Source: Rathayibacter sp. VKM Ac-2759 (GTDB lineage Bacteria; Actinomycetota; Actinomycetes; Actinomycetales; Microbacteriaceae). Taken from it: a stretch of DNA of 64,000 nucleotides. Where the stretch lies: the NCBI RefSeq assembly GCF_009834225.1, contig NZ_CP047176.1:3844001-3908000 (forward strand). The letters run 5' to 3'. Both the position numbers and the translations under genes were made by a program. Below, piece after piece: positions 47,557 to 56,944 of the stretch (position 1 is the first letter of the stretch; every line of letters begins with the position of its first letter). A model generated the notes under the pieces. It was not told the origin of the DNA. It searched no databases and worked only from the letters and a program-made list of their open reading frames with translations.

Positions 47557-50313
47557 ATGTCACTCAACTCCGCGTTCGGCGGCGAGGAGCCCGTGCTCGT
47601 CGGACGGGACCGCGAGGTGGCTCTGCTGACCTCCGCGCTCGAGTCGGCCAGGAGCGCGGGGATGGCGGTGCTGATCGAAGGAGAGCCGGGGATCGGCAAG
47701 TCCGCACTGCTGACGGCGATGACCCGCCACGCGGAGGACACCGGGTACCGGGTGCTCCGCTGCACGGGCGTCGAGCAGGCGTCCCCGACCGGGTACGCGT
47801 CTCTGCACGAGCTCCTGCGTCCCCTCCTGCGCCGGCTGGATGCTCTGCCGGTGCGGCAGCGCGAGGCGCTGGCCACCGCCTTCGGGCTGGCGGAGGGGCC
47901 CGCACCCGATCGGCTGCTGGTCAGCATCGCCGCCCTGGGGCTGCTCGAGGAGGCGGCAAGGGCGAGCCCTCTGCTGATCGCGGTGGAGGACCTGCACTGG
48001 ATCGACACGTCGACGCGGCACGTCGTCGAGTTCATCGGCCTGCGGCTGGAGGAGTCGCCCGTCGCGCTGCTCGCGACGTCGCGCACCTCGTGGGGCAGCG
48101 GCGCGCGGTCGACCTCCCCTCTGGATCGGCTCGTCCTCGAGCCGCTGGACGACGGTGCGTCGCGCGCGATCCTCGCCGGGGTGTCGGCGGGCTTGAACGA
48201 GGCGCAGAGGCTCCGGGTGCTCCGCGAGGCCGACGGCAATCCGCTGGCCCTGCGCGAGCTCCCGCTCGCGATGACGGGACCGGTCAGGAGGAACGGGCTG
48301 CGCAGTGTCGTGCCCACCACGCAGCGGCTCGAGCAGGCGTTCCTCGGGCAGTTCGGCGAGCTCCCGGAGCGGAGCCGCTCCCTGCTCCGGCTCGCCGCCG
48401 TGGCGGAGGACGCCACCGTGCTCGACGTGCTGGAAGCCGCGCGGCTCCTCGGCCTCGACATCGGCGACCTCGGCCCCCTCGAGGCCGCCGGCCTGCTGCG
48501 GATCGTCGACGAGCGGCCGCGCTTCCGTCATCCGCTCCTGCGCGCCGCCGTCCTGGGGGCCTCGCAGACGGCGGAGCTGCAGGACGCCCACGCCGCCCTC
48601 GCGCAGACCCTGCGCGACCCGGCTCGCGCCGCGTGGCACAGAGCGTCGTCGACCTTCGAGCGCGACGAGAGCGTCGCCGAGGACCTCGAGGCGGCCGGAC
48701 GGCGCGCCCGCCTCCGAGGGGCGCTCGTCGAGTCCTCCGCCGCCTACCGCCGGGCCGCCGAGCTCTCCGTCTCGCAGGAGAACCGCGCGGACCGCCTGGC
48801 TCAGGCCGCCGACGTCGCGCGGTCGGCGGGACTGAGCGCCGAGGCGCTCGAGGCGGTGGAGGAGGCGGAGCTGATCGCCACTCGCCCCGCGACGATCACG
48901 CTCCTGGCCCTCACCCGCAACGGTCTCAGCCTGACGACGGGCCTCACCGGGCATTCGCCGGCGGAGATCGATCGCACGCTCGCCCGGCTCGGGGGCCCCG
49001 AGAACGCCGATAAGCGGATCGAGGTGCTGTGGGCGGCGGCGATGACCGCGCGAGGGCGCGGTCTCCCGTCGGAGGAGTGGCGGAGGATCGATCGTCGGAC
49101 GCGCGCGATCCGCACCCGGAATCCTCTGAAGCCGATCATCCTGGCGCTGATGGCTCCGATGGGGCAGATCGAGGACGATGTGCGGGCGGCGCTCCCGCAG
49201 CTGGTGGCCGAGCTGGACCAGACGCCGATCGGCATGCTCAGCCTCGCGATCGCAGCGGAGTCCCTCCAGGACCTCGAGACGGCGCTGACGTGCTGGAGTC
49301 TGGCGCGCGAGCGCTTCCACGAGCGCAGGGCGCCCGCCGACGAGGCGCAGGCGCTTCGCGGACGCGCCTCGATCCTGCTGCTGCGCGGACGCGTCGTGGA
49401 GGGGCTGGCCGATGCCGAGTTCGCCGCGCGGATGGCCGGCGACACGGCCCAGCCGCTCGTGCAGGGCATGTGCATCGCCACCGCGGCCCGCGCCCACGCG
49501 ATGCTCGGCGACGCCGGGGCCGCGCTGGACGCCGTCCGACGGCAGCGGGAGCTGTCCGAGATCCATCCGCTGGCGATGGCGAGCGCGGACGCGCGGTGGG
49601 CCGCCGGGATCCTCGCCATGGCCGACAACCGGTACCGCGACGCGCTCATCGAGTTCACCCACATGACGGTGCATCCCACGCGTGCCCTCTGGGCGGTGGC
49701 CGACCGCACGGAGGCGGCAGTGCGGGCGGGACGAGCCGACACCGTGCGCGACAACGTCGATCGGGCGGAGCGTGCCGCGCACGTGCACCGCTCCGCGTTC
49801 CTCGCCTCACTGGTGCATCGCTGCCGCGCACTCCTCGCCGACTCCGAGGGGCGGAGCGACACGACCGCCGAGCACTTCGACCGGGCGATCAAGACGGGCG
49901 AGTTCAGCGAGTCGCCCTTCGAGTCGGCGCGGACGCACCTGCTGTACGGCGAGTGGCTCCGCCGGGAGCGCCGACCGGCGGAAGCGCGCCCGCACCTCGC
50001 TCGGGCGTTCCACGTCTTCGACGCGAGCTCCGCACGCCCTCTCGCGGACAGGGCCGCGGCAGAGCTCCGGGCAGCGGGGGAGACGCCGCGACCGGGAGCG
50101 GCGGCGAGCGGAGCCGTCTCGCTGCTCACTCCGCAGGAGCGCCAGATCGCTCTTCTCGCCGCGCGCGGGATGAGCAACAAGGAGATCGCCGACAGGGTCT
50201 ACCTGTCGCACAGGACGGTGAGCACGCATCTCTACAAGACCTTCCCGAAGCTGGGGATCACCAGCCGGTCGCAGCTCCGGGATGCGCTCGAGCAGGCGGA
50301 CCGGCCCCTGTGA
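47557..50313 (+). CDS. Large ATP-binding LuxR-family (LAL) regulator
   Basis: A 918-aa regulator. Residues 42-49 are Walker A 'GEPGIGKS' following 'VGRDREVALLTSALESA', and 'LLIAVEDLHWIDTSTRHVVEFIG' supplies the Walker B region. The middle is a long helical (TPR-like) region. The C-terminus is a LuxR helix-turn-helix: 'LTPQERQIALLAARGMSNKEIADRVYLSH' and 'RTVSTHLYKTFPKLGITSR'. LAL proteins activate metabolic or secondary-metabolite genes upon ligand binding. It is divergent from the broken hydrolase (145 bases between starts), its likely partner. A perfect 12-bp palindrome GTGACATGTCAC covers the start codon (47552-47563). Confidence 0.93.
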   Translation: MSLNSAFGGEEPVLVGRDREVALLTSALESARSAGMAVLIEGEPGIGKSALLTAMTRHAEDTGYRVLRCTGVEQASPTGYASLHELLRPLLRRLDALPVRQREALATAFGLAEGPAPDRLLVSIAALGLLEEAARASPLLIAVEDLHWIDTSTRHVVEFIGLRLEESPVALLATSRTSWGSGARSTSPLDRLVLEPLDDGASRAILAGVSAGLNEAQRLRVLREADGNPLALRELPLAMTGPVRRNGLRSVVPTTQRLEQAFLGQFGELPERSRSLLRLAAVAEDATVLDVLEAARLLGLDIGDLGPLEAAGLLRIVDERPRFRHPLLRAAVLGASQTAELQDAHAALAQTLRDPARAAWHRASSTFERDESVAEDLEAAGRRARLRGALVESSAAYRRAAELSVSQENRADRLAQAADVARSAGLSAEALEAVEEAELIATRPATITLLALTRNGLSLTTGLTGHSPAEIDRTLARLGGPENADKRIEVLWAAAMTARGRGLPSEEWRRIDRRTRAIRTRNPLKPIILALMAPMGQIEDDVRAALPQLVAELDQTPIGMLSLAIAAESLQDLETALTCWSLARERFHERRAPADEAQALRGRASILLLRGRVVEGLADAEFAARMAGDTAQPLVQGMCIATAARAHAMLGDAGAALDAVRRQRELSEIHPLAMASADARWAAGILAMADNRYRDALIEFTHMTVHPTRALWAVADRTEAAVRAGRADTVRDNVDRAERAAHVHRSAFLASLVHRCRALLADSEGRSDTTAEHFDRAIKTGEFSESPFESARTHLLYGEWLRRERRPAEARPHLARAFHVFDASSARPLADRAAAELRAAGETPRPGAAASGAVSLLTPQERQIALLAARGMSNKEIADRVYLSHRTVSTHLYKTFPKLGITSRSQLRDALEQADRPL

Positions 50314-50349
50314 GGCCGGATCCGCGCGCTCGTCCCGCACGTCAGCGGG

Positions 50350-51678
50350 TCACGACTCCCCCAGCACCTCCACGATCGCGCGGGTCCGTCCGAGTCGTGG
50401 GGCGAAAGTCGCGATCCACCCGAGAGCGAGGCAGAGGAGCGTCACCCCGAGGGCGACTCCGGGAACCAGCTCGGGGCGGACCTCCGGCGCGACGGACGTC
50501 AGGAGGAGCGTCGTGCCCGCGCCCACGGCCACGGCGATGACCGCTGCGACGATGCCGGCGGTGACGACGTAGATCAGCGCCTCCCAGGCGGAGGTGAGCG
50601 TGCGTGCCGAGTCGTCGGCCCCCGCGACCTCCAGGAGCGCGTCCTCGCGTTCCCGGTTCGAGCTCGCCATGAGGAGTCCCGCGGCGGCGCCGACCGCCGC
50701 GAGCAGCGCCGGCCCGCCGATGAGCAGCGCGAGCGGTCGCGGATCGACCGCGGATCCCGCGCCGGAGACCGCTGACGCGACGGTCTGCTGACCGACGAGG
50801 AAGGTCCACGGGAGGCCGATCGCCACGAGGAACGCGACGACGGCGGCGCTGCTGCGCTGAGCCGAGGTGATCACCGTCGCCCGGGCCAGGAACCAGGCGA
50901 CGGACGCCCGCGCGGGGATCACCGCCGTCCACACCCGGATCAGGGCCGGCATGAAGAGCGGGGCCGACGTCGCCGCGGCGGCGATCAGGACAGGTCCGAG
51001 GAGGACCGACTGCGACGCCCCTGTCGGCAGCGCGGCGGGGAGCCCGGCGTACATCGAGCCGGCGACCAGCAGGAGGAGCACGGTGACGACCACTCGGCGG
51101 ACCGGCCCGACACGGCGAGGCTGCTCTCCGCGCAGGAGGGAGAGGACCGGCGTCGACCCGGCCTCCCTGGCGAGGGGAAGAGCGGCGAGCACGGCGACGA
51201 CGACGACGATCAGCCCGCCGGCCAGAGCGGACCCGGGAGACAGGACCGGCCGCACCTCCTCGAGCCCGCTGGACCCCTCCAGCAGGGTTCCGACGAGAGC
51301 GGGGCAGACCCCGTACGCCACGGCCGCACCGACGACCGCCCCCGCCGCCGCGACGAGGGCCACCTCGCAGACGACGATCACGGCCACCTGCGCCGGCTGC
51401 ATCCCCACGACGAGCCAGAGCGCGAAGGTCCGGCGGCGCACCTCGACGAGCGTGCGCACCGTCGAGGACAGCACGAGCACCAGACTCACCGTCGAGAGCG
51501 CGAGAGCGGTGCTCGCGACCGCCAGGATCCCCAGACGGACGAATCCCTCCTCGGTCAGCGCCGTCTCGACCAGGGTCGCCGGGACTCCCGCGACCGCACC
51601 GGCGGCCACCAGCACGAAGAACGTCCCCCACCACAGGCGCAGGTCGCCCAGCAGATCGGATCGGAGCAGAGTCAGCAT
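50350..51678 (-). CDS. FtsX-like ABC transporter permease
   Basis: A 442-aa membrane protein with two FtsX/MacB-type permease modules and about eight to ten helices. The repeated features are 'VEVRRRTFALWLVVGMQPAQVAVIVVCEVALVA' in the first half and 'SSNREREDALLEVAGADDSARTLTSAWEALIYVVTAG' in the second, both typical of the coupling helix region of this family. Its ATG overlaps the ATPase stop by one base (TGATG). With the ATPase it forms a Type VII (MacB-like) exporter or mechanotransmission pair, probably for peptides or antibiotics. Confidence 0.9.
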   Translation of the reverse strand: MLTLLRSDLLGDLRLWWGTFFVLVAAGAVAGVPATLVETALTEEGFVRLGILAVASTALALSTVSLVLVLSSTVRTLVEVRRRTFALWLVVGMQPAQVAVIVVCEVALVAAAGAVVGAAVAYGVCPALVGTLLEGSSGLEEVRPVLSPGSALAGGLIVVVVAVLAALPLAREAGSTPVLSLLRGEQPRRVGPVRRVVVTVLLLLVAGSMYAGLPAALPTGASQSVLLGPVLIAAAATSAPLFMPALIRVWTAVIPARASVAWFLARATVITSAQRSSAAVVAFLVAIGLPWTFLVGQQTVASAVSGAGSAVDPRPLALLIGGPALLAAVGAAAGLLMASSNREREDALLEVAGADDSARTLTSAWEALIYVVTAGIVAAVIAVAVGAGTTLLLTSVAPEVRPELVPGVALGVTLLCLALGWIATFAPRLGRTRAIVEVLGES

Positions 51679-52415
51679 CAGTCGGCGCTGACCACCGCGT
51701 CGAAGAGCTGCTCGGCCGTGGGGCCGATGAGCTCGCGGTGGACCCTGCCGTCGCGGATCACGACGGATCGATCGGCACGCGCGGCCGACTCGAGATCGTG
51801 GGTCACCATCAGCACCGCGCTGCCCCTGTCCCTCACCCCTCTGAGCAGGTCGAGGACCACCCGGCCCGACGCCGCGTCGAGCGCCCCCGTCGGCTCGTCG
51901 GCGAAGAGGATGGCGGGCTCGGCCAACAGCGCCCGCGCGATCGCCACCCGCTGCTGCTGCCCACCCGACAGGAAGGGCGGCCGCTCCCCCGCCACCGCCA
52001 GGACGCCCACCGCGTCCAGAGCGGCGGCCACCTGGTCCGTGCTCACCGCCCGACGGGCCAGCCGCGCGGGCAGCGCGACGTTCTCGGCCGCGGTCAGGGA
52101 GGGGACCAGGTTGTAGGACTGGAAGACGAACGACAGGCTGCTGCGCCGGAGCGCGGCGAGGCGGCGGCCGGAGAGCTCGCGCGTGTCGGTCCCGGCGATC
52201 GTCACGGAGCCCGCCGTCGGGCGCTCGAGTCCGGCGAGGCAGTAGAGCAGCGTCGACTTCCCCGATCCGCTCGGTCCGACCACGCTCACCATCTCGCCGG
52301 CGGCCACGGCGAGCGAGACACCGTGCAGCACGTCGACGACCGGTCCGCGGCGCGCGGCCGTGAAGCTCTTGCGGATGTCGACGGCGTCGAGAGCGGGGGT
52401 CACGTCGGTCCTCAC
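51678..52415 (-). CDS. ABC transporter ATP-binding protein (LolD/MacB type)
   Basis: A 245-aa ATPase with all motifs: Walker A 'GPSGSGKSTLLYCLAG', Q-loop 'FVFQSYNLVPSLTAAENVALP', signature 'LSGGQQQRVAIARALL', Walker B 'ILFADEPTGALD' and switch His 'LMVTHDLESAARADR'. The 'DEPTGALD' form is characteristic of the LolD/MacB class that works with FtsX-like permeases. It starts at GTG 52415 and is coupled to the permease by one overlapping base. The MarR gene is divergent from it with 182 bases between, so MarR probably controls the pair. Confidence 0.95.
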   Translation of the reverse strand: MRTDVTPALDAVDIRKSFTAARRGPVVDVLHGVSLAVAAGEMVSVVGPSGSGKSTLLYCLAGLERPTAGSVTIAGTDTRELSGRRLAALRRSSLSFVFQSYNLVPSLTAAENVALPARLARRAVSTDQVAAALDAVGVLAVAGERPPFLSGGQQQRVAIARALLAEPAILFADEPTGALDAASGRVVLDLLRGVRDRGSAVLMVTHDLESAARADRSVVIRDGRVHRELIGPTAEQLFDAVVSAD

Positions 52416-52597
52416 CGGGTGGTCGCGTCGACCCCCCGGTGGAGCATGGCATCCGCGGCGGTCCCCCGCATCAGCGCGATGACGTAGTCGCCGTCGGCCG
52501 GCGGACCTCCCGGAGTCGCGCAGAGGACACGGGTGCCGCGGAGATCCGCCGCCCGGCGAGGAGAGGGATACTGGGGCCTCGAACTTCCAGGAGGCGC

Positions 52598-53119
52598 GTG
52601 ACCAGCGAGCAGCAGGGAGGACCGCCCGCGGGATCCCCCTACACGATGATGACCGACGACCAGGTGCGCGCCTGGTACGCCTACATGAAGGTGCAGCTGC
52701 GGCTGCGCTACGAGATGAACCGGCAGCTCCAGGCCGACAGCGATCTCTCCCTCGCGGACTACGACGTGCTCGTCGCGCTCACGAGCGAGCCCTCCGGAGG
52801 CATGCGCATGGCCGCGCTCGCCACACGTCTCGGCTGGGAGCGCAGCCGGACGTCGCACCAGGTCCGCCGCATGCAGCGCCGCTCGCTGGTCGCCACCACG
52901 GCGGCGGCCGACGACCGGCGCGCGACCGAGGTCCGCCTGACTCCCGAGGGGTGGGAGGCGCTCCGCGAGGCCACGCCGTCCCACGTCGGTCTCGTCAGGA
53001 CGCTCTTCCTCGATGCTCTCGACACCGACGACCTCGCTCAGCTCGCCGACATCATGGAGCGCGTCTTCGAGCGGCTCATCGTGCACGGCACGCTCCCCAG
53101 GCCGGTCGACCACCCCTGA
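52598..53119 (+). CDS. MarR-family transcriptional regulator
   Basis: A 173-aa regulator with a MarR winged helix: 'SLADYDVLVALTSEPSGGMRMAALATRLGWERSRTSHQVRRMQRRSLVATT' followed by the wing 'DDRRATEVRLTPEGWEALREA' that is the family hallmark. GTG 52598 has GGAGG 5 bases upstream and is preferred over later ATGs. It is divergent from the MacB-like transporter pair, a classic arrangement in which MarR represses an efflux system until the toxic ligand appears. Confidence 0.92.
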   Translation: MTSEQQGGPPAGSPYTMMTDDQVRAWYAYMKVQLRLRYEMNRQLQADSDLSLADYDVLVALTSEPSGGMRMAALATRLGWERSRTSHQVRRMQRRSLVATTAAADDRRATEVRLTPEGWEALREATPSHVGLVRTLFLDALDTDDLAQLADIMERVFERLIVHGTLPRPVDHP

Positions 53120-53163
53120 GTGCGCCTGCGCGGTCGGGCGCGAGGGCCTCGCGAGGCGCGCTC

Positions 53164-55050
53164 TCAGCTCGTCGGCGTCCAGATCCGCATCGTGGACGGG
53201 CCGCGGTTCGCCCACCGGTAGTACGGACGGTACTCGGCCTCGAACGTCCCGCCGACCCGCGCGGAGACGTCGTAGGGCCAGCCGTCGCCGGTCGCCTCGC
53301 GGCGCTCCAACGCGACGCGCGCGCCGTCGGGCGTCGCCACCGGCGCGACGGACGCGTCGACCACGACGTGCTCGGTGTCGAGCCCGTCCGGCAGATCGAC
53401 CGACTCCAGAGCGAGCACGAACGGCCCGCGCTCCACCGCGACCTGCCCGCGCGCCGCGTCGATGCGCGGATGCGGGGTCACGAAGCGCGCCGTCATCGGC
53501 AGCGAGAGCCGCACGACGTCGCCGGCCGAGAGCCGGACGGTCACGACCGACAGCGCCGGGTCGACGGACGCCCCGTCGAGCAGCGCCGAACCGCGCGCGA
53601 ACGGCGGGATCCGCAGTGACAGCGCGAACTCGCCGCCCTCGAGCACCCGCACCACGATCTCGCCGTCCGAGGGGTACTCCGTCTCGACCTCGAGCACGAC
53701 GTCGCCCGTGCTCACCCGGTACGAGCCGTACTGGTGCAGCTGCACACCGTCGTCGGTCGCCGTCGCGAAGCCGAGCTCGACGCTCGCCAGCGTGCGCGCC
53801 ATGTTCGTCGGGCAGCACGACACCCAGAACCACGGCGCGCGGAGGCTCGACTGGGCGCGGTCGGTCTCGACCGACTCGTCGGGCGCGACTCCGTCGACCC
53901 GCTGCTGCAGCGTGTTCGTGTAGAAGAACGCGCGGCCGTCCTCCCGCGTCGAGGGCAGCACCGCGTTCAGCAGGGTCCGCTCGATGAGGTCGGCGTACTT
54001 CGCGTCGTCCGAGCCGAGCAGAAGGCGCCAGCTGAGCATGTTCGAGGCGATCGCCGCGCAGGTCTCGGCGTAGGCGCGGTCGGGCGGCAGCTCGTAGTCG
54101 GCGCCGAACGCCTCGTCCTGGTGGTGCGAGCCCATGCCGCCGGTGACGTAGGTGCGGCGGGCCACGGTCGCCGCCCACTGCCGCTCGACGGCGGAGGCCA
54201 GCTCGGCGTCGCCCGTCTCGACCGCCACGTCGAGTGCTCCGGAGGCGAGGTAGAGCGCCCGCACCGCGTGCCCGCGCAGCACCTCGGCGTCGCGCACCGG
54301 CACGTCGTCCTGGAAGTACTCGGGCCCGTACTGCACCGGGCCGAGCGTGCCCGTTCCGCGCCTCTCGACGAAGAGGCGGGCGAGCTCGAGGTACCGCCCC
54401 TCCCCCGTCGCCCGCGAGAGCTCGGCGAGCGCCGGCTCGATCTCGGGGTGCCCGCAGACCGCGACGCGCCCCTCCGGACCGAACTCCCGGTACACGTGGT
54501 CGGCGAGGCGCCGCGCGACCGCCGGCAGCAGGTCGTCGTGCCCGGTGCGCAGTCGCGCCACCGCCGCCTGGATCAGGTGGCCGAAGCAGTACAGCTCGTG
54601 CCCCCACTCCAGGTTCGAGTAGCGGGCCGGCTGCCCCGGCCGGCCGAAGCTCGTGTGCAGGTAGCCGTCGGCCTCCTGCGCCGACGCGACGCGCAGCACC
54701 AGGTCGTCGAACCGCGCCTCGAGCTCCGGATCGTCGGAGCGGCCGAGCTCCCACGCCATCGCCTCGAGCAGCTTGTAGACCTCGGAGTCGACGAACTCGA
54801 TGCCCGCGTGCTGGTCGCCTCCCGCCTCGGTCGAGAGAGTGCCCGCCGAGGCGCGGTCGAAGTTGCCGGCCCAGCCGACGCGCTCGATCCACGAGAGGCA
54901 GTGGCCGATCACCGCCTGCGCGTTCAGGTCCTGGTAGTGCTTCCAGAAGCCGCCGGTCAGGCGGATCTCGTCCTGCCGCAGCGGCCGGAGCACTCCGGTC
55001 GTCGGGGCGACGGGTCCGCCCGAGGCGGTGGTGGTGGCAGTGGTGGTCAC
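53164..55050 (-). CDS. GH127 beta-L-arabinofuranosidase
   Basis: A 628-aa glycoside hydrolase of family GH127 (DUF1680). The zinc-bound cysteine catalytic centre is fully visible: E329 and C331 in 'DRAYAETCAAI' and C412/C413 in 'FWVSCCPTNMARTL', matching the E/C/CC ligands of Bifidobacterium HypBA1. 'VTGGMGSHHQDEAFG' and 'YTNTLQQR' are further family landmarks. It starts at GTG 55050 (GGAG about 8 bases upstream). No signal peptide is present, so it cleaves imported beta-L-arabinofuranosides, probably from hydroxyproline-linked plant glycans. It is the last gene of the operon with a sugar ABC importer. Confidence 0.95.
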   Translation of the reverse strand: MTTTATTTASGGPVAPTTGVLRPLRQDEIRLTGGFWKHYQDLNAQAVIGHCLSWIERVGWAGNFDRASAGTLSTEAGGDQHAGIEFVDSEVYKLLEAMAWELGRSDDPELEARFDDLVLRVASAQEADGYLHTSFGRPGQPARYSNLEWGHELYCFGHLIQAAVARLRTGHDDLLPAVARRLADHVYREFGPEGRVAVCGHPEIEPALAELSRATGEGRYLELARLFVERRGTGTLGPVQYGPEYFQDDVPVRDAEVLRGHAVRALYLASGALDVAVETGDAELASAVERQWAATVARRTYVTGGMGSHHQDEAFGADYELPPDRAYAETCAAIASNMLSWRLLLGSDDAKYADLIERTLLNAVLPSTREDGRAFFYTNTLQQRVDGVAPDESVETDRAQSSLRAPWFWVSCCPTNMARTLASVELGFATATDDGVQLHQYGSYRVSTGDVVLEVETEYPSDGEIVVRVLEGGEFALSLRIPPFARGSALLDGASVDPALSVVTVRLSAGDVVRLSLPMTARFVTPHPRIDAARGQVAVERGPFVLALESVDLPDGLDTEHVVVDASVAPVATPDGARVALERREATGDGWPYDVSARVGGTFEAEYRPYYRWANRGPSTMRIWTPTS

Positions 55051-55072
55051 GGGAGGTCTCCTTAGAGAGGGG

Positions 55073-55891
55073 TCAGTCCTTGACGGCGCCGGCGGTGACA
55101 CCCGCCGAGACGTACCGCTGAGCGACGACGAGGAGGACGGCGGCCGGGATGGAGGCGACCACGGCGGTCGCCATGATCGAGTTCCACTCCTGGTTGTTGT
55201 TGCCGATGTACTTGTAGATGCCGAGCGTGATCGGCTGGAGCTTCCCGCCGCTGTCGAGGGTCGACGCGAAGATGAAGTCCGACCAGGCCCAGAGGAACGC
55301 GAACAGCGAGACCGTGACGACCGAGTTGCGGCTGATCGGCATGATCACCGAGGTGAACGTGCGCCAGGCGCTCGCGCCGTCCATCCGGGCGGCCTGGGTC
55401 AGCTCGTCGGGGATCCCGGACATGAACGCCGTGAAGATCAGCACGCCGAAGGGCACCGCGATGGTCGAGTCGGCGACGATCAGGCCCGGGATCGAGTTGA
55501 GCATCCCGAGGTTGAGGTAGATGGCGTAGAAGCCCATCGCCATGATGATCGCCGGGATCATCTGCGCGATCAGCAGCACGAACGAGAGGCCCTGCCCGCC
55601 GCGCGGCCGCAGCTTCGCGAGCGAGTAGGCGGCCGGCGCGGCGATCGCGACGGTCAGCAGCACGGTGCCCAGGCCCACGATCAGGCTCGTGCCGAGGTAG
55701 GGCAGCTGCTCGCTCACGACGGCCTGGTAGCCGGCGAACGTCGGCGAGAAGGGGAACCAGTCGGGCGGATCCTTGCGCATCGACCCGGTCGGCGTGAGCG
55801 AGACGTTGATCATCCAGTAGACGGGGAACAGCATGATCGCCGTCAGCACGATCCCCACGAGAGTCAGCCACCACGGGCGCCGCGCGGTCAC
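55073..55891 (-). CDS. Carbohydrate ABC transporter permease (MalG-like) of the arabinoside operon
   Basis: A 272-aa CUT1 permease with six helices and the EAA loop 'ELTQAARMDGASAWRTFTSVIMPISRNS'. It ends in 'YVSAGVTAGAVKD', the common MalG-type C-terminus. Its ATG overlaps the MalF-like gene by 4 bases and its stop is 22 bases before the GH127 start. The operon lacks an ATPase gene, implying a shared MsiK-type ATPase. The adjoining GH127 enzyme suggests import of arabinofuranosyl oligosaccharides. Confidence 0.94.
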   Translation of the reverse strand: MTARRPWWLTLVGIVLTAIMLFPVYWMINVSLTPTGSMRKDPPDWFPFSPTFAGYQAVVSEQLPYLGTSLIVGLGTVLLTVAIAAPAAYSLAKLRPRGGQGLSFVLLIAQMIPAIIMAMGFYAIYLNLGMLNSIPGLIVADSTIAVPFGVLIFTAFMSGIPDELTQAARMDGASAWRTFTSVIMPISRNSVVTVSLFAFLWAWSDFIFASTLDSGGKLQPITLGIYKYIGNNNQEWNSIMATAVVASIPAAVLLVVAQRYVSAGVTAGAVKD

Positions 55892-56865
55892 GAGTCGGCC
55901 TGCTTGCGCTGGACGCGGATGTACACGAGGCCGAAGACGAGCGCGAGGAGGATCAGCAGGTTGCCGACCGCCGCCGCCGGTCCGAAGTCGGGCAGCATCG
56001 AGCCGAAGCCCAGCTGGTACGTCCAGGTGGCGAGCGTGGTCGACGAGTCGGCGGGGCCGCCCTTGGTCATGATCCAGATGATGTCGAACACCTTCAGCGT
56101 GTAGACGAGGCCGAGCAGGATCGTGATCGCCGAGACCGGGCGCAGCAGCGGCAGCGTGATGCGCCAGAACTGCTGGGCGCCGGTCGCGCCGTCGAGCGAG
56201 GCGGCCTCGTAGAGGTCCTGCGAGATGTTCTGCAGACCGGAGTAGAGGATCACGAGGTTGAACGGGATCCCGATCCAGATGTTCGCGATGAGCACCGCGA
56301 TCAGCGACGTCGAGGGGGAGGTGAGCCAGTTAATCTGCCCGATCCCGAACGACTCGAGGAACGCGTTGACGATCCCGGAGTCGCTGTTCAGCATCCACGA
56401 CCAGGTCGACGCCGACACGATCAGCGGCAGCAGCCACGGCACGAGGAACAGTGCGCGGAGGGTCGTCGCGAGCGGGAACCGGCGGTAGAAGAAGACCGCG
56501 AGCGCGAGCCCGAGCGTGAACTGGAACGCGATCGACACCCCGGTGAAGACTGCCGTGTGCAGCAGCGCCGGGCCGAACGTCGGATCCTGGAACACCTGGA
56601 GGTAGTTGTCGAACCAGATGAACGCGGCGTCGCCCTGCACGAACGAGCGGACCGTGTAGTCCTTCAGGCTCAGCTCGAGGTTGCGGTAGAGCGGGAACGC
56701 GTAGAAGACGAGCAGGTAGACGACGAGCGGGGCGAGGAACGCCCAGGCGATGAGCTGTCCTGCCTCGGGTCGCCTCCGTCTCCTGCGGGGCGTCTCGACC
56801 GCCGACGCCGCGGCGGAGGACGAGGGGCGGCCGAGGAGCCGCGTCGTCTCGAGGGATGTGGTCAT
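55888..56865 (-). CDS. Carbohydrate ABC transporter permease (MalF-like) of the arabinoside operon
   Basis: A 325-aa CUT1 permease. After a 30-residue Arg-rich start come six helices; the EAA loop is 'DLYEAASLDGATGAQQFWRITLPLLRPV'. It is coupled to the MalG-like gene by a 4-base overlap. The gap of 79 bases to the binding-protein gene holds a perfect 15-bp hairpin, as in the other sugar operon of the window. The hydrophobic pattern and length are typical for the family. Confidence 0.94.
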   Translation of the reverse strand: MTTSLETTRLLGRPSSSAAASAVETPRRRRRRPEAGQLIAWAFLAPLVVYLLVFYAFPLYRNLELSLKDYTVRSFVQGDAAFIWFDNYLQVFQDPTFGPALLHTAVFTGVSIAFQFTLGLALAVFFYRRFPLATTLRALFLVPWLLPLIVSASTWSWMLNSDSGIVNAFLESFGIGQINWLTSPSTSLIAVLIANIWIGIPFNLVILYSGLQNISQDLYEAASLDGATGAQQFWRITLPLLRPVSAITILLGLVYTLKVFDIIWIMTKGGPADSSTTLATWTYQLGFGSMLPDFGPAAAVGNLLILLALVFGLVYIRVQRKQADS

Positions 56866-56904
56866 GGTCTCTCCTGACCGCGCGAGCGATCGTGTCGCGG
56901 ATCG

Positions 56905-56938
56905 CCGTCCGGCCGGCGCACGGGCGCCGGCCGGACGG
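56905..56938 (-). terminator. Intercistronic 15-bp hairpin between binding protein and permeases
   Basis: CCGTCCGGCCGGCGC (56905-56919) and GCGCCGGCCGGACGG (56924-56938) are perfectly complementary with a 4-base loop; no T-run follows. Same position relative to genes as the hairpin at 23537-23580. Confidence 0.7.
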
Positions 56939-56944
56939 GCGGGT

